Positions 1-6,442 of a stretch of 8,120 nt of DNA are shown one piece after another. Under the pieces are notes generated by a model. That model ran no database searches and was not told where the DNA came from. It saw only the letters and a list, made by a program, of their open reading frames with translations. A program made the translations under genes and the position numbers. The stretch comes from Bacteroidota bacterium. GTDB taxonomy: Bacteria; Bacteroidota; Ignavibacteria; UBA10030; UBA8401. The stretch covers positions 1 to 8,120 of the forward strand of contig JANXZD010000387.1 in NCBI GenBank assembly GCA_025355705.1. Reading direction: 5' to 3'. Positions within the stretch are counted from its first letter, which is position 1; every line of letters starts with the position of its first letter.

Positions 1-1
1 C

Positions 2-700
2 ATTAAGGGAACTACAGTTCCGTTAATCCTCGCGCTAGAGCAATCCGGGGCAGGTATGATCGAAATTGGAATTCCATTTTCCGATCCTCTTGCGGATGGT
101 CCAACAATCCAACGATCATCAGAAATTGCGATCAAGAATGGTGCAACTCTAAAACGCGTTCTTGAGTTAATCTCTGAGGCGCGTAAACAAACGAACATTC
201 CGTTGATCCTAATGGGATATATCAATCCCGTTTTGAATTATGGATTAGAGAAGTTCTTGCAGGATGCAAAGAAGGCAGGGGTCGATGGTCTGATCATTCC
301 TGATATGCCGCCTGAAGAAAGCGACGAATTTCGTGTTCTCTGTTCGCAGAATGAACTGAGCAATATATTTCTCATTGCGCCAACATCATCTGAAGAGCGT
401 ATCCGATATATTGACGGACTCTCCACTGATTTTTCATATTGTGTTTCGATTACAGGGGTGACCGGTGCGCGAAATTCGTTTGGCGAAAGTTTGGATACGT
501 TTTTATTGCGGGTAAAAAAGAATACAAAAAAACCATTCGTCGTAGGATTTGGAATCAAAAACAAAGAACAGATAATACGGATATCCGCATTCGCAGATGG
601 TGCAGTTGTCGGTTCAGCGTTGCTGGAAGCGATTTCAGAAAAAAAGGACATCACCGAGGTGGTTATCGCCTCACGACAATTTTTTTCTTTATTGGTATAA
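2..700 (+). CDS. trpA: Tryptophan synthase alpha subunit, 5'-truncated by window edge
   Basis: TrpA splits indole-3-glycerol phosphate into indole and glyceraldehyde 3-phosphate and channels indole to TrpB in the cytoplasmic alpha2beta2 complex. The frame is open from base 2; the ATG at 56 lies inside the conserved barrel, so the true start is upstream, and about 30 N-terminal residues are missing compared with the usual ~265. The signature IEIGIPFSDPLADGPTIQ is present. It contains the catalytic Glu (codon 62-64, equivalent to E. coli Glu49) and Asp (codon 95-97, equivalent to Asp60). Further on are the SITGVTGAR loop and the phosphate-binding VGFGI and GSALLE segments, in the order expected for this TIM barrel. 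The gene ends two bases before the chorismate mutase start. It is probably the last trp gene of an upstream trp operon, but that is outside the window. All visible key residues are intact. Confidence 0.97.
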   Translation: MKGTTVPLILALEQSGAGMIEIGIPFSDPLADGPTIQRSSEIAIKNGATLKRVLELISEARKQTNIPLILMGYINPVLNYGLEKFLQDAKKAGVDGLIIPDMPPEESDEFRVLCSQNELSNIFLIAPTSSEERIRYIDGLSTDFSYCVSITGVTGARNSFGESLDTFLLRVKKNTKKPFVVGFGIKNKEQIIRISAFADGAVVGSALLEAISEKKDITEVVIASRQFFSLLV

Positions 701-702
701 AT

Positions 703-993
703 ATGGGAAATATCGAAGATTGGCGAAATAAGATTGATGAAACCGATAAAAAACTTGTAGAGTTACTGAACGAGCGTGCACAGTATGCTGATGAAATTGG
801 AAAAATCAAGCAACAATTTGGTTTGGAAGCATATTCGCCAAAGAGAGAAAAAGAAGTATTGGAGAATATTTTAAAGCACAACAAAGGACCGCTGAATGAT
901 CTTGCTCTCCGACGCGTATTTGAACGTATCATTGATGAATCCAGAAAACTTGAACGCGAGGCAATGAGTGAGCGGAAAAATTCCAAACAATAA
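703..993 (+). CDS. aroQ: Chorismate mutase, AroQ class (stand-alone, 96 aa)
   Basis: Converts chorismate to prephenate, the first step toward phenylalanine and tyrosine. The 96-residue all-helical protein fits a single CM_2 domain with no fused dehydratase, dehydrogenase or DAHP synthase. It aligns without gaps to the E. coli PheA mutase domain through residue 49: Arg8, Arg25, Lys36, Arg48 and Glu49 match Arg11, Arg28, Lys39, Arg51 and Glu52. The position matching E. coli Asp48 is Ser45. Near the end of helix 3 a Glu (about residue 84) lies where E. coli has Gln88. The same frame is open upstream into trpA, but homology starts at the ATG at 703, two bases after the trpA stop. No clear Shine-Dalgarno precedes it, so translation is probably coupled to trpA. 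The 3' end overlaps the mltG start by 26 bases. The enzyme may act as a free monofunctional mutase; I cannot tell whether it is feedback regulated. Confidence 0.9.
   Translation: MGNIEDWRNKIDETDKKLVELLNERAQYADEIGKIKQQFGLEAYSPKREKEVLENILKHNKGPLNDLALRRVFERIIDESRKLEREAMSERKNSKQ
958..961 (+). promoter_or_regulatory. Ribosome binding site deciding the mltG GTG start
   Basis: GAGG lies six bases before the GTG at 968, inside the 3' end of the chorismate mutase gene. It supports GTG 968 as the mltG start, because this start also keeps the whole N-terminal membrane anchor. The ATG at 964 is in the other gene's frame. Confidence 0.5.
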
Positions 994-2002
994 ATATTTG
1001 CTGTTGATTGGTGGTGTATTCTCTATTGCTGTTCTTCTTTTCAGCATTTTATTTCTATTTCCGAATTCATTTTCCCCTTCTCCTAAGTTTATCACCGTAA
1101 GTAAAGGGCAATCTTTTTCTAGTTTAGCCGACTCTCTTGAAAAGAGAGAAATTATTCTTAGTGCGCTCACATTTAAGATTGCGGGGCGGTTACTCGGTTA
1201 TACTCAAAAAATGCGTACCGGTAAGTACAGTTTTGTCAGCGGTATCTCTAATCTTAATCTACTCAATGATCTGGAAGGCGGTCTTTCGACCGTGAGCACA
1301 AGTGTGACACTGAGGGAGGGAGTTCGTGCAAAGATATTTGCCCGCATTTTGAAACGTCATGTTGGGATCGATTCAGCTCGTTTTATGAAATTCTTTACGG
1401 ATACCTCGCTGATTGGAATTTACCCGAATAATGCGCCATCACTTGAAGGGTATTTGATGCCGAATACATATAGTTTTTTTTGGCAGGATGATGAACGGCA
1501 AATTATCCAGCGGATGATCACGGAGTTCAGAGAATTTTTTGTTGATTCGCTTCAACAGAGAATGAAGAAATTGGGATACACATTGAATGATGTTATGACA
1601 ATGGCATCTATTGTTGAGGGTGAAGCAGTGTATGATGATGAACGACCGATCATTGCGGGAGTTTATTATAATAGATTGAAAAGAAGAATGAGATTACAAG
1701 CAGATCCTACTGTTTTATATGCAGTCTCAGATGTCCCAAGACGATTGGCAAGAACCGACCTGAAATTTGAATCGGACTATAATACGTATCTCCACTTTGG
1801 TCTACCTCCGGGTCCTATCAATAATCCGAGTAAACAATCAATTATTGCGGCATTGTATCCGGCAAAGCATAATTTTATTTATTTTGTTGCGGATTATAAT
1901 GGCAGACATCGATTTGCAAAAAATTATCAGGAACACCAAAAGAATGTACAATTGTATCGAAAAGCGAGGTTGTTAGCGAAAATGACGGATAAAATTCATT
2001 AG
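968..2002 (+). CDS. mltG: Endolytic murein transglycosylase MltG (YceG-like)
   Basis: MltG is a membrane-anchored lytic transglycosylase that cuts nascent glycan strands within the chain and is thought to terminate peptidoglycan polymerisation. The product has 344 residues, close to the 340 of E. coli. Residues about 10-32 form one hydrophobic N-terminal anchor, giving a short cytoplasmic tail and an extracytoplasmic body. A LysM-like region follows (about 40-100), then the YceG catalytic domain. The motif MASIVEGEA carries the catalytic Glu217, equivalent to E. coli Glu218. It is followed by QADPTVLYA (244-252), GLPPGPINNP (278-287) and the C-terminal YFVAD..G.H.F segment typical of the family. 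The start is GTG, overlapping the chorismate mutase gene by 26 bases, which implies co-transcription and coupled translation with trpA-aroQ. The association with aromatic biosynthesis looks positional rather than functional. No terminator follows it; the next promoter lies only about 20 bases beyond its stop. Confidence 0.95.
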   Translation: MSGKIPNNKYLLLIGGVFSIAVLLFSILFLFPNSFSPSPKFITVSKGQSFSSLADSLEKREIILSALTFKIAGRLLGYTQKMRTGKYSFVSGISNLNLLNDLEGGLSTVSTSVTLREGVRAKIFARILKRHVGIDSARFMKFFTDTSLIGIYPNNAPSLEGYLMPNTYSFFWQDDERQIIQRMITEFREFFVDSLQQRMKKLGYTLNDVMTMASIVEGEAVYDDERPIIAGVYYNRLKRRMRLQADPTVLYAVSDVPRRLARTDLKFESDYNTYLHFGLPPGPINNPSKQSIIAALYPAKHNFIYFVADYNGRHRFAKNYQEHQKNVQLYRKARLLAKMTDKIH

Positions 2003-2021
2003 TTGCAACTCCTTTTCACAT

Positions 2022-2050
2022 TTGTTATATTTATTTCGTAACTATATAAT
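2022..2050 (+). promoter_or_regulatory. Sigma70-like promoter for rpmE
   Basis: TTGTTA at 2022-2027 and a perfect TATAAT at 2045-2050 are separated by exactly 17 bases. Transcription would begin near 2057, giving a leader of about 16 bases before the rpmE ATG at 2073. A second, weaker match (TTGCAA 2003-2008, 17 bases, TATATT 2026-2031) overlaps it. Bacteroidota often use a different housekeeping promoter consensus, so the assignment depends on the organism. Confidence 0.5.
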
Positions 2051-2072
2051 CAACTAAATAGAAAGTTTTATC

Positions 2073-2291
2073 ATGAAACCCGAAATTCACCCAGAATACA
2101 GAAAAGCGGTTGTTGTCTGCGTTTGCGGCAACACATTTGAAACCCGCTCGGCGATGGGTAATATCCACGTCGAAATCTGCTCTGCGTGTCATCCGTACTA
2201 CACCGGAAAGCATAAACTGCTTGACTCTGCCGGTCGTGTTGAGAGATTCAACAAGAAGTATGCGAAAAAGACCGCGGCGCCAACAGCATAA
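2073..2291 (+). CDS. rpmE: 50S ribosomal protein L31, zinc-binding (C+) type
   Basis: L31 is a small protein of the large ribosomal subunit at the central protuberance that helps form an intersubunit bridge to the 30S subunit. The product has 72 residues, the usual length. It begins [10 protein letters not shown] and carries the zinc ligands as CVC (Cys16, Cys18) and CSAC (Cys36, Cys39), the four-cysteine C+ form. The segments G(N)TFETRS and [20 protein letters not shown] are family hallmarks. The tail is basic. It is flanked by its own promoter and a strong terminator, so it appears to be a single-gene transcription unit. In some bacteria zinc-free paralogues replace C+ L31 under zinc limitation through Zur; I see no Zur-like operator here. 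The ribosome binding site is weak (AGAAAG about 8 bases before the ATG). Confidence 0.97.
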   Translation: MKPEIHPEYRKAVVVCVCGNTFETRSAMGNIHVEICSACHPYYTGKHKLLDSAGRVERFNKKYAKKTAAPTA

Positions 2292-2313
2292 TATTTTTAT
2301 GTTGCAGTATTTG

Positions 2314-2354
2314 AAAACGGAATGTATCATTTGATCATTCCGTTTTTTATTTTA
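2314..2354 (+). terminator. Intrinsic (Rho-independent) terminator of rpmE
   Basis: AAAACGGAATG at 2314-2324 is the exact reverse complement of CATTCCGTTTT at 2336-2346. This gives an 11-bp stem, with three more inner pairs (ATC/GAT) after a one-base bulge and an ATTT loop. The descending arm runs into six consecutive T (2343-2348) and further T-rich sequence. It starts 22 bases after the rpmE stop. The A-rich 5' arm could also let it work on the opposite strand, but no minus-strand gene ends here. Confidence 0.88.
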
Positions 2355-2358
2355 TACT
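2331..2358 (+). promoter_or_regulatory. Possible promoter of the glmU-like gene, nested in the rpmE terminator
   Basis: TTGATC (2331-2336) and TATACT (2353-2358) are 16 bases apart, with the -35 element inside the loop and descending arm of the rpmE terminator. Transcription from it would start near 2365, at the beginning of the inverted repeat at 2362-2410. It is a modest consensus match in A+T-rich DNA. Since the strong terminator isolates the downstream gene, some promoter must lie between about 2325 and 2440. Confidence 0.3.
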
Positions 2359-2361
2359 ATT

Positions 2362-2410
2362 GCCACAGAGTAAATAAAGTTCATTTTGAATTCCCTCTGA
2401 ACTTTGTGGC
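2362..2410 (+). repeat. Interrupted inverted repeat in the leader of the glmU-like gene
   Basis: GCCACA (2362-2367) plus AAGTTCA (2377-2383) together form the exact reverse complement of TGAACTTTGTGGC (2398-2410). The left arm is interrupted by nine bases (2368-2376). In RNA this would be a 7-bp inner stem with a 14-base loop, a 9-base one-sided bulge and a 6-bp outer stem. An alternative pairing, CAGAG (2366-2370) with CTCTG (2395-2399), would compete with it. There is no T tract, so it is not an intrinsic terminator. It could be an RNA leader structure or a protein-binding site; it matches no riboswitch class that I recognise. Confidence 0.4.
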
Positions 2411-2445
2411 ACATCAAAGCAAGTTGTAGCACCTGAAAGGATCAT

Positions 2446-3717
2446 ATGTCCACACAAATCTGTCTTTTTGAAGACATCTATTATTCCCGTCTTCTTCCGC
2501 TCGTGTATTTCCGTCCAACATTCAATCTTCGCTGCGGGATTCTTTCTCTGAAGGAGAAGGTGCAATTGGCATATCCGGAGGCAACGATAACACTTCATTG
2601 CCGTTCGTATATGTCGGATTACATGCGATTGCGAAATCCCGATGTTGCAGTGAATACTATTACCGGAACAAATTGCCTTTTTGTTAACGGGCGTGCTATT
2701 GTCGACGAGAAATTTATCAAGGCAATACCGTTGGATGGTGAACAGGATGTTGTGTATGTAAATAATGACAGCGTCGTTGCGGCGCGCGTCAGCGGAAAAA
2801 AATTAAAATCTCTCAAGGGTCACCTCAATGGAATTTTCTCTATCTCAGATTTTGACGGACTGCAAGTGCAACAGGTTGATGCGTCACTCATCCATTATCC
2901 ATGGGAATTAATAAAAAATAATGGGAATCAATTGCGCACAGATTTTAGCGTGCTGAAAAAAGCCCACAGCAACAAAAAATCTTCGACGAAGAAATTTCCG
3001 GGTGTCCATATCCTGAATGAAAAAAATGTTGTTGTTGGCACCGGTACGATCATAAAACCCGGAGTTGTCATTGATGCTGAGAATGGTCCGGTCTATATCG
3101 GAAAGAATGTTCATATTATGTCTTTCTCGACGATCATCGGACCTGCATATATCGGCGATGGTTCAATCGTGAAAGTAGGCGCAAAGATTTATCCGGATTG
3201 CAGTATCGGACCGGTATGTAAGATTGGCGGAGAAATTGAAGCGACAATCATTCATAGTTATTCCAATAAACAGCACGACGGTTTTCTTGGACATTCGTAT
3301 CTCGGTGCGTGGGTCAACTGCGGTGCCGGAACAGTGACGAGTGATCTAAAGAACAATTATAGCTCGGTGAAAGTTTACGTGAACGGTGATCCGGTGGACA
3401 GTAAAATGCAGTTTGTTGGTGTGACGATCGGTGATCATTCCAAGACCGCAATCAATTCCACATTCAATACCGGAACTGTGATTGGAGTATCATCGAATGT
3501 GTTTGGAACAGGTTTTCCGCCGAAATATGTTCCATCATTCTCGTGGGGTGCGGCAGGAGAAACATTTACAACATACAATATTGAAAAAGCGATCAATGTT
3601 GCCGGAAAAGTAATGATCCGGCGGGGAATTGAATTCACTGATCCGGAAGAGAAGCTCTTCCGAAAAATATTCGATCTGACAACTGATGAACGAAGAAAAC
3701 GCGGTATGCCATTGTAA
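2446..3717 (+). CDS. Alternative GlmU-type sugar nucleotidyltransferase / left-handed beta-helix acyltransferase
   Basis: The 423-residue protein resembles the alternative bacterial GlmU family (NTP_transf_4 plus hexapeptide repeats; TIGR03991 as I recall), proposed to make UDP-N-acetylglucosamine for peptidoglycan and surface glycans. The N-terminal ~200 residues start with ICLFED (5-10), LLPL (16-19) and RPTFNLRCGILSLKEK (23-38). These replace the classical GxGTRM pyrophosphorylase loop, which is absent. From about residue 195 hexapeptide repeats form a left-handed beta-helix. NKQHDGFLGHSYLG (274-287) and NCGAGTVTSDLKNNY (291-305) correspond to the acetyltransferase active-site region of GlmU; His277 and His283 are candidate catalytic bases. 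The ATG at 2446 has AAAGGA at 2436-2441 in front, four bases away. The gene sits alone between the rpmE terminator and rsmB. It may be the organism's only GlmU function or a paralogue with another sugar; the exact substrate cannot be read from the sequence. Confidence 0.82.
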   Translation: MSTQICLFEDIYYSRLLPLVYFRPTFNLRCGILSLKEKVQLAYPEATITLHCRSYMSDYMRLRNPDVAVNTITGTNCLFVNGRAIVDEKFIKAIPLDGEQDVVYVNNDSVVAARVSGKKLKSLKGHLNGIFSISDFDGLQVQQVDASLIHYPWELIKNNGNQLRTDFSVLKKAHSNKKSSTKKFPGVHILNEKNVVVGTGTIIKPGVVIDAENGPVYIGKNVHIMSFSTIIGPAYIGDGSIVKVGAKIYPDCSIGPVCKIGGEIEATIIHSYSNKQHDGFLGHSYLGAWVNCGAGTVTSDLKNNYSSVKVYVNGDPVDSKMQFVGVTIGDHSKTAINSTFNTGTVIGVSSNVFGTGFPPKYVPSFSWGAAGETFTTYNIEKAINVAGKVMIRRGIEFTDPEEKLFRKIFDLTTDERRKRGMPL

Positions 3718-3786
3718 CAATTACGTGCACTAAGAAGGATAGGAACTATCATTGTTCGACTAATATAGAATGATTCAATTAAAATT

Positions 3787-5160
3787 ATGGAACAACAGGA
3801 AACACAATACAGAGAAGAACAAAAGATGTTATTTGCAGGCGTTCGTGGAACAGCGGTAAAAATATTAAATAGAGTTGAACGAACGGATTCATATCTAGAT
3901 AAATTGATTGACGCTGAATTTCGTTCAAGCGAATTCAACGATTTGGATAAATCATTGTTGATGGAGATTGTCCACGGAGTGCTTCGATGGCAATCAAAAT
4001 TGGATTGGGTGTTGAATGGTTTTTTCCATGGGAGTTTTTCGAAAGCAGAAGTGACCGTTCGCAATACGTTACGGTCTGCACTCTATCAGATCTTATTCCT
4101 TGACAAAGTACCGGATCATGCCGCTGTAAATGAGGCAGTTGAATTCATTAAACGAGTTCGAGGGGAAAAAGCCGGCGGATTAGTGAATGGCGTACTTCGT
4201 AATATCATTCGTAACAAAGAAGGGATCCATTATCCTGATGTTCAGAATGATGCGGCATTATATCTTTCAACGATGTATTCCTTCCCATTGTGGATGGTGA
4301 AACGGTGGATGAACCGTTTCGGATTCTATGAAACAGAGAAATTACTCGATGCTCAGAATCAAAAACCAGGTCTAACGCTTCGCATCAATACAATGAAGAC
4401 ATCGGTCGATGACTTCATGAAAATGTTCGACCTGCAGAATATTTCATACGAACGGTCGCAGTTCCTTCCGATGTTTCTGAAAACTTCCTCACTTTCAAAT
4501 ATCTCACAAACGGAGATTTTTCGCCGCGGGTTCTTTACGATACAAGATGAGAGTGCCGGTCTGGCCGCACTGTTGCTGGATGTTAAACCCGGAGAACGTG
4601 TCGTTGATCTTTGTTCGGCACCCGGTGGTAAGACAACATTTTTCGGCGAAGCGATGAAGAATCAAGGAGAGATCATTGCGGTTGATAAATATCAAACTCG
4701 ACTTAATTTGGTGAAGACTGCTTGTGAAAGGGTGGGATTGACCAATATTACATATGTTGCTGCAGATGGAATAGAATTCCAAACGGAACTTGTTGATAAG
4801 ATATTGATCGATGCACCGTGCTCTGGACTCGGGGTGCTTTCTAAAAAGCCCGACATCAAGATCAAGCGTGAGATGAGGGATATCACTGAAGTGGTAAAGA
4901 TACAGGAGCTTTTACTGGACAATGCAGCAACAATATTAAAATCGGGTGGAGCAATGGTTTACAGCACATGTACAATAGAACCCGAAGAGAATTTTGAAGT
5001 TGTTAAAAGATTCCTTGTGACACATCCTGAATTTGAAATAGACCATGCCGCAAAATATATCAATGAGAAAGTTGTCTCTCCCGATGGATTTGTAGAGACA
5101 TTTCCGCATCGAAATGGGATTGATGGTTCATTCTCAATTCGGTTAGTGAAACAATCCTAA
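3787..5160 (+). CDS. rsmB: 16S rRNA (cytosine-967-C5)-methyltransferase RsmB (Sun/Fmu)
   Basis: RsmB methylates C967 of 16S rRNA in the assembling small subunit, using S-adenosylmethionine. Residues about 17-145 form the NusB-like RNA-binding domain (RGTAVKILNRVE..., VPDHAAVNEAVEF, GGLVNGVLRNI). The RsmF/NOL1-type methyltransferase domain follows, with the SAM loop VDLCSAPGGKT (273-283). Motif IV DAPCSG has Cys345 and motif VI STCTIEPEEN has Cys395. These match E. coli Cys325 and Cys375 with the same 50-residue spacing; the second is the nucleophile and the first assists product release. The length of 457 compares with 429 in E. coli. The start is uncertain: ATG 3787 lacks a ribosome binding site, while ATG 3826 (residue 14) is preceded by AGAGAAG eight bases upstream and still keeps the NusB domain. 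The gene stands 69 bases after the glmU-like gene and 30 before the kbl-like gene. No terminator separates it from either neighbour. Confidence 0.94.
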   Translation: MEQQETQYREEQKMLFAGVRGTAVKILNRVERTDSYLDKLIDAEFRSSEFNDLDKSLLMEIVHGVLRWQSKLDWVLNGFFHGSFSKAEVTVRNTLRSALYQILFLDKVPDHAAVNEAVEFIKRVRGEKAGGLVNGVLRNIIRNKEGIHYPDVQNDAALYLSTMYSFPLWMVKRWMNRFGFYETEKLLDAQNQKPGLTLRINTMKTSVDDFMKMFDLQNISYERSQFLPMFLKTSSLSNISQTEIFRRGFFTIQDESAGLAALLLDVKPGERVVDLCSAPGGKTTFFGEAMKNQGEIIAVDKYQTRLNLVKTACERVGLTNITYVAADGIEFQTELVDKILIDAPCSGLGVLSKKPDIKIKREMRDITEVVKIQELLLDNAATILKSGGAMVYSTCTIEPEENFEVVKRFLVTHPEFEIDHAAKYINEKVVSPDGFVETFPHRNGIDGSFSIRLVKQS

Positions 5161-5181
5161 GTATTCTAAAAATAAAGAATC

Positions 5182-5185
5182 GGAG
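5182..5185 (+). promoter_or_regulatory. Ribosome binding site deciding the kbl-like GTG start
   Basis: GGAG lies five bases before the GTG at 5191. The next in-frame methionine codon is about 43 residues in, too far inside the conserved domain, so GTG 5191 is the best start. Confidence 0.5.
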
Positions 5186-5190
5186 TATCT

Positions 5191-6411
5191 GTGAACTATC
5201 GAGATTTATTTGTGAAAGAGTTGCAACGCATCCATGATGCGAACACGTATAAGTATGAAACTCCTTTTACATCTCCGCAAGACGGTGTTGTTATCGTAAA
5301 AGGGAAAAAAGTCGTGATGATGGCTTCAAATAATTATTTAGGAATGTCAAACCATCCGGTTGTAAAAAAAGCGGCGATCGAAGGGATAAAAGAGTTCGGT
5401 TATGGAATGGCTTCCGTTCGGTTCTTATGTGGAACGCAGGCGATACATCTTGAACTCGAAAAAAAGATAGCAAAATTCGTCGGAACGGAGGATGCGATCT
5501 TATTCTCATCGGCATTTGCAGCGAACAATGCTTTTTTCCCCTCGCTATTCAATGAAAGACTTGGCTACGAAAATTATCACGATGTTATTTATACCGATGG
5601 ATTAAACCATGCCAGCATCATCGATGGAATGCGGTTGTGCAAATCTGAAACAACTGATAAAAAAATATATAAAAACAATGATATTGCGCAGTTGGAACAA
5701 ATGCTTGACGCAGATAAGAATGCAGACTATCGATTCAGGATCATCGCGACAGATGGAGTCTTTAGCATGGAAGGAAGTTACGCTCATATCGCAGAGTTGG
5801 TTGACATTGCAAAGAAATATAACGCTATTCTTTTTGTGGATGATTGTCATGCGATCGGCGTTGTTGGAAAATCGGGAAGAGGTACTCCCGATAAGTTCAA
5901 TGTGTTAGGGAAAGTGGATGTCTTATCCGGAACTCTTGGCAAAGCGATCGGCGGCGCACTCGGTGGATATATTGCCGGTGAGAAGAAAATGGTCGAATAT
6001 CTTCGACAAAAATCTCGTCCGTATACATTTTCCAATTCACTTCCTCCTTCAATCGTTATGGCAAGCATCGCAGCGTTTGATCTTTTAACGAAGGACAAAT
6101 CAATTGTTAAACGGCTGCATGATAATACTGCATATTTCCGAAAAGAGATCGTCAGTCTCGGATTTACCATCATCGGTGGTGATCATCCGATTGTACCGGT
6201 AATGCTTGGTGAAGCTTCGGTGGCACAGGAAATGAGTAAAGCGTTGTTGAAGGCGGGTGTCTACGTGAAAGGTCTATGGTTCCCCGTTGTACCGAAAGGG
6301 GAAGCACGGTTACGTGTACAGATTTCCGCATCGTTGACCAAAAAGAATATCGATCACGCCTTGAATGCATTTGAAGCTGTTGGGAAAAAACTAAAGGTTA
6401 TCTCAACGTAA
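5191..6411 (+). CDS. kbl: Glycine C-acetyltransferase (2-amino-3-ketobutyrate CoA ligase)-like PLP enzyme
   Basis: A PLP-dependent alpha-oxoamine synthase (fold type I). Kbl cleaves 2-amino-3-oxobutyrate with CoA to glycine and acetyl-CoA in threonine breakdown, and runs reversibly. The 406 residues compare with 398 in E. coli Kbl. Visible motifs are SNNYLG (46-51), GYGMASVRFLCGTQ (70-83), LNHASIIDG with His140, ATDGVFSMEG, VDDCHAIG with Asp217 and His220, and SGTLGKAIGG with the Schiff-base Lys251 (E. coli Lys244). RSRPYTFSNSLPP and the C-terminal PVVPKGEARLRVQ follow. The MASVRFxCGTQ and SRPYxFSNSL wording favours Kbl over BioF or serine palmitoyltransferase, but all four family activities share this fold. 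The segment around residues 121-130 is about seven residues longer than in E. coli. No threonine dehydrogenase gene is adjacent; the neighbours are rsmB, 30 bases upstream, and membrane acyltransferase-like genes, 31 bases downstream. Start is GTG. Confidence 0.82.
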   Translation: MNYRDLFVKELQRIHDANTYKYETPFTSPQDGVVIVKGKKVVMMASNNYLGMSNHPVVKKAAIEGIKEFGYGMASVRFLCGTQAIHLELEKKIAKFVGTEDAILFSSAFAANNAFFPSLFNERLGYENYHDVIYTDGLNHASIIDGMRLCKSETTDKKIYKNNDIAQLEQMLDADKNADYRFRIIATDGVFSMEGSYAHIAELVDIAKKYNAILFVDDCHAIGVVGKSGRGTPDKFNVLGKVDVLSGTLGKAIGGALGGYIAGEKKMVEYLRQKSRPYTFSNSLPPSIVMASIAAFDLLTKDKSIVKRLHDNTAYFRKEIVSLGFTIIGGDHPIVPVMLGEASVAQEMSKALLKAGVYVKGLWFPVVPKGEARLRVQISASLTKKNIDHALNAFEAVGKKLKVIST

Positions 6412-6442
6412 TTTTACTATTCGTAAATCTTCACTATCAACC

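Noticed and set aside
439..702. In-frame extension of the chorismate mutase upstream to an ATG at 439
   Set aside because: It overlaps trpA in another frame, reads as low-quality basic sequence, and homology starts only at 703.
679..703. A T-run near the trpA stop with the -1 frame open into the chorismate mutase gene, similar to the paralogue junction
   Set aside because: The run is A TTT TTT C, which lacks the X XXY YYZ heptamer because the first base is A. A TrpA-mutase fusion has no support in the domain pattern. It also shows that an open -1 frame across a short gap is not rare.
2001..2010. Perfect 10-base palindrome AGTTGCAACT overlapping the mltG stop, upstream of the rpmE promoter
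   Set aside because: Several such palindromes are expected by chance in 8 kb, and it has no second copy or known operator match.
3738..3750. Small hairpin GATAG-GAA-CTATC between the glmU-like gene and rsmB
   Set aside because: Only five A+T-rich pairs and no T tract follow, so it is not a credible terminator.
3751..3771. Possible promoter before rsmB (TAATAT / TATAGAAT-like sequence)
   Set aside because: No acceptable -35 element at 16-18 bases; -10-like matches are common in A+T-rich DNA.
3435..4064. Long minus-strand open frame (209 codons) opposite the glmU-like gene and rsmB
   Set aside because: It is antisense to two well-supported genes, spans their junction and shows no recognisable domain.
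5165..5181. Short inverted repeat ATTCT/AGAAT between rsmB and the kbl-like gene
   Set aside because: Five A+T-rich pairs in a 30-base gap, no T tract; expected by chance.
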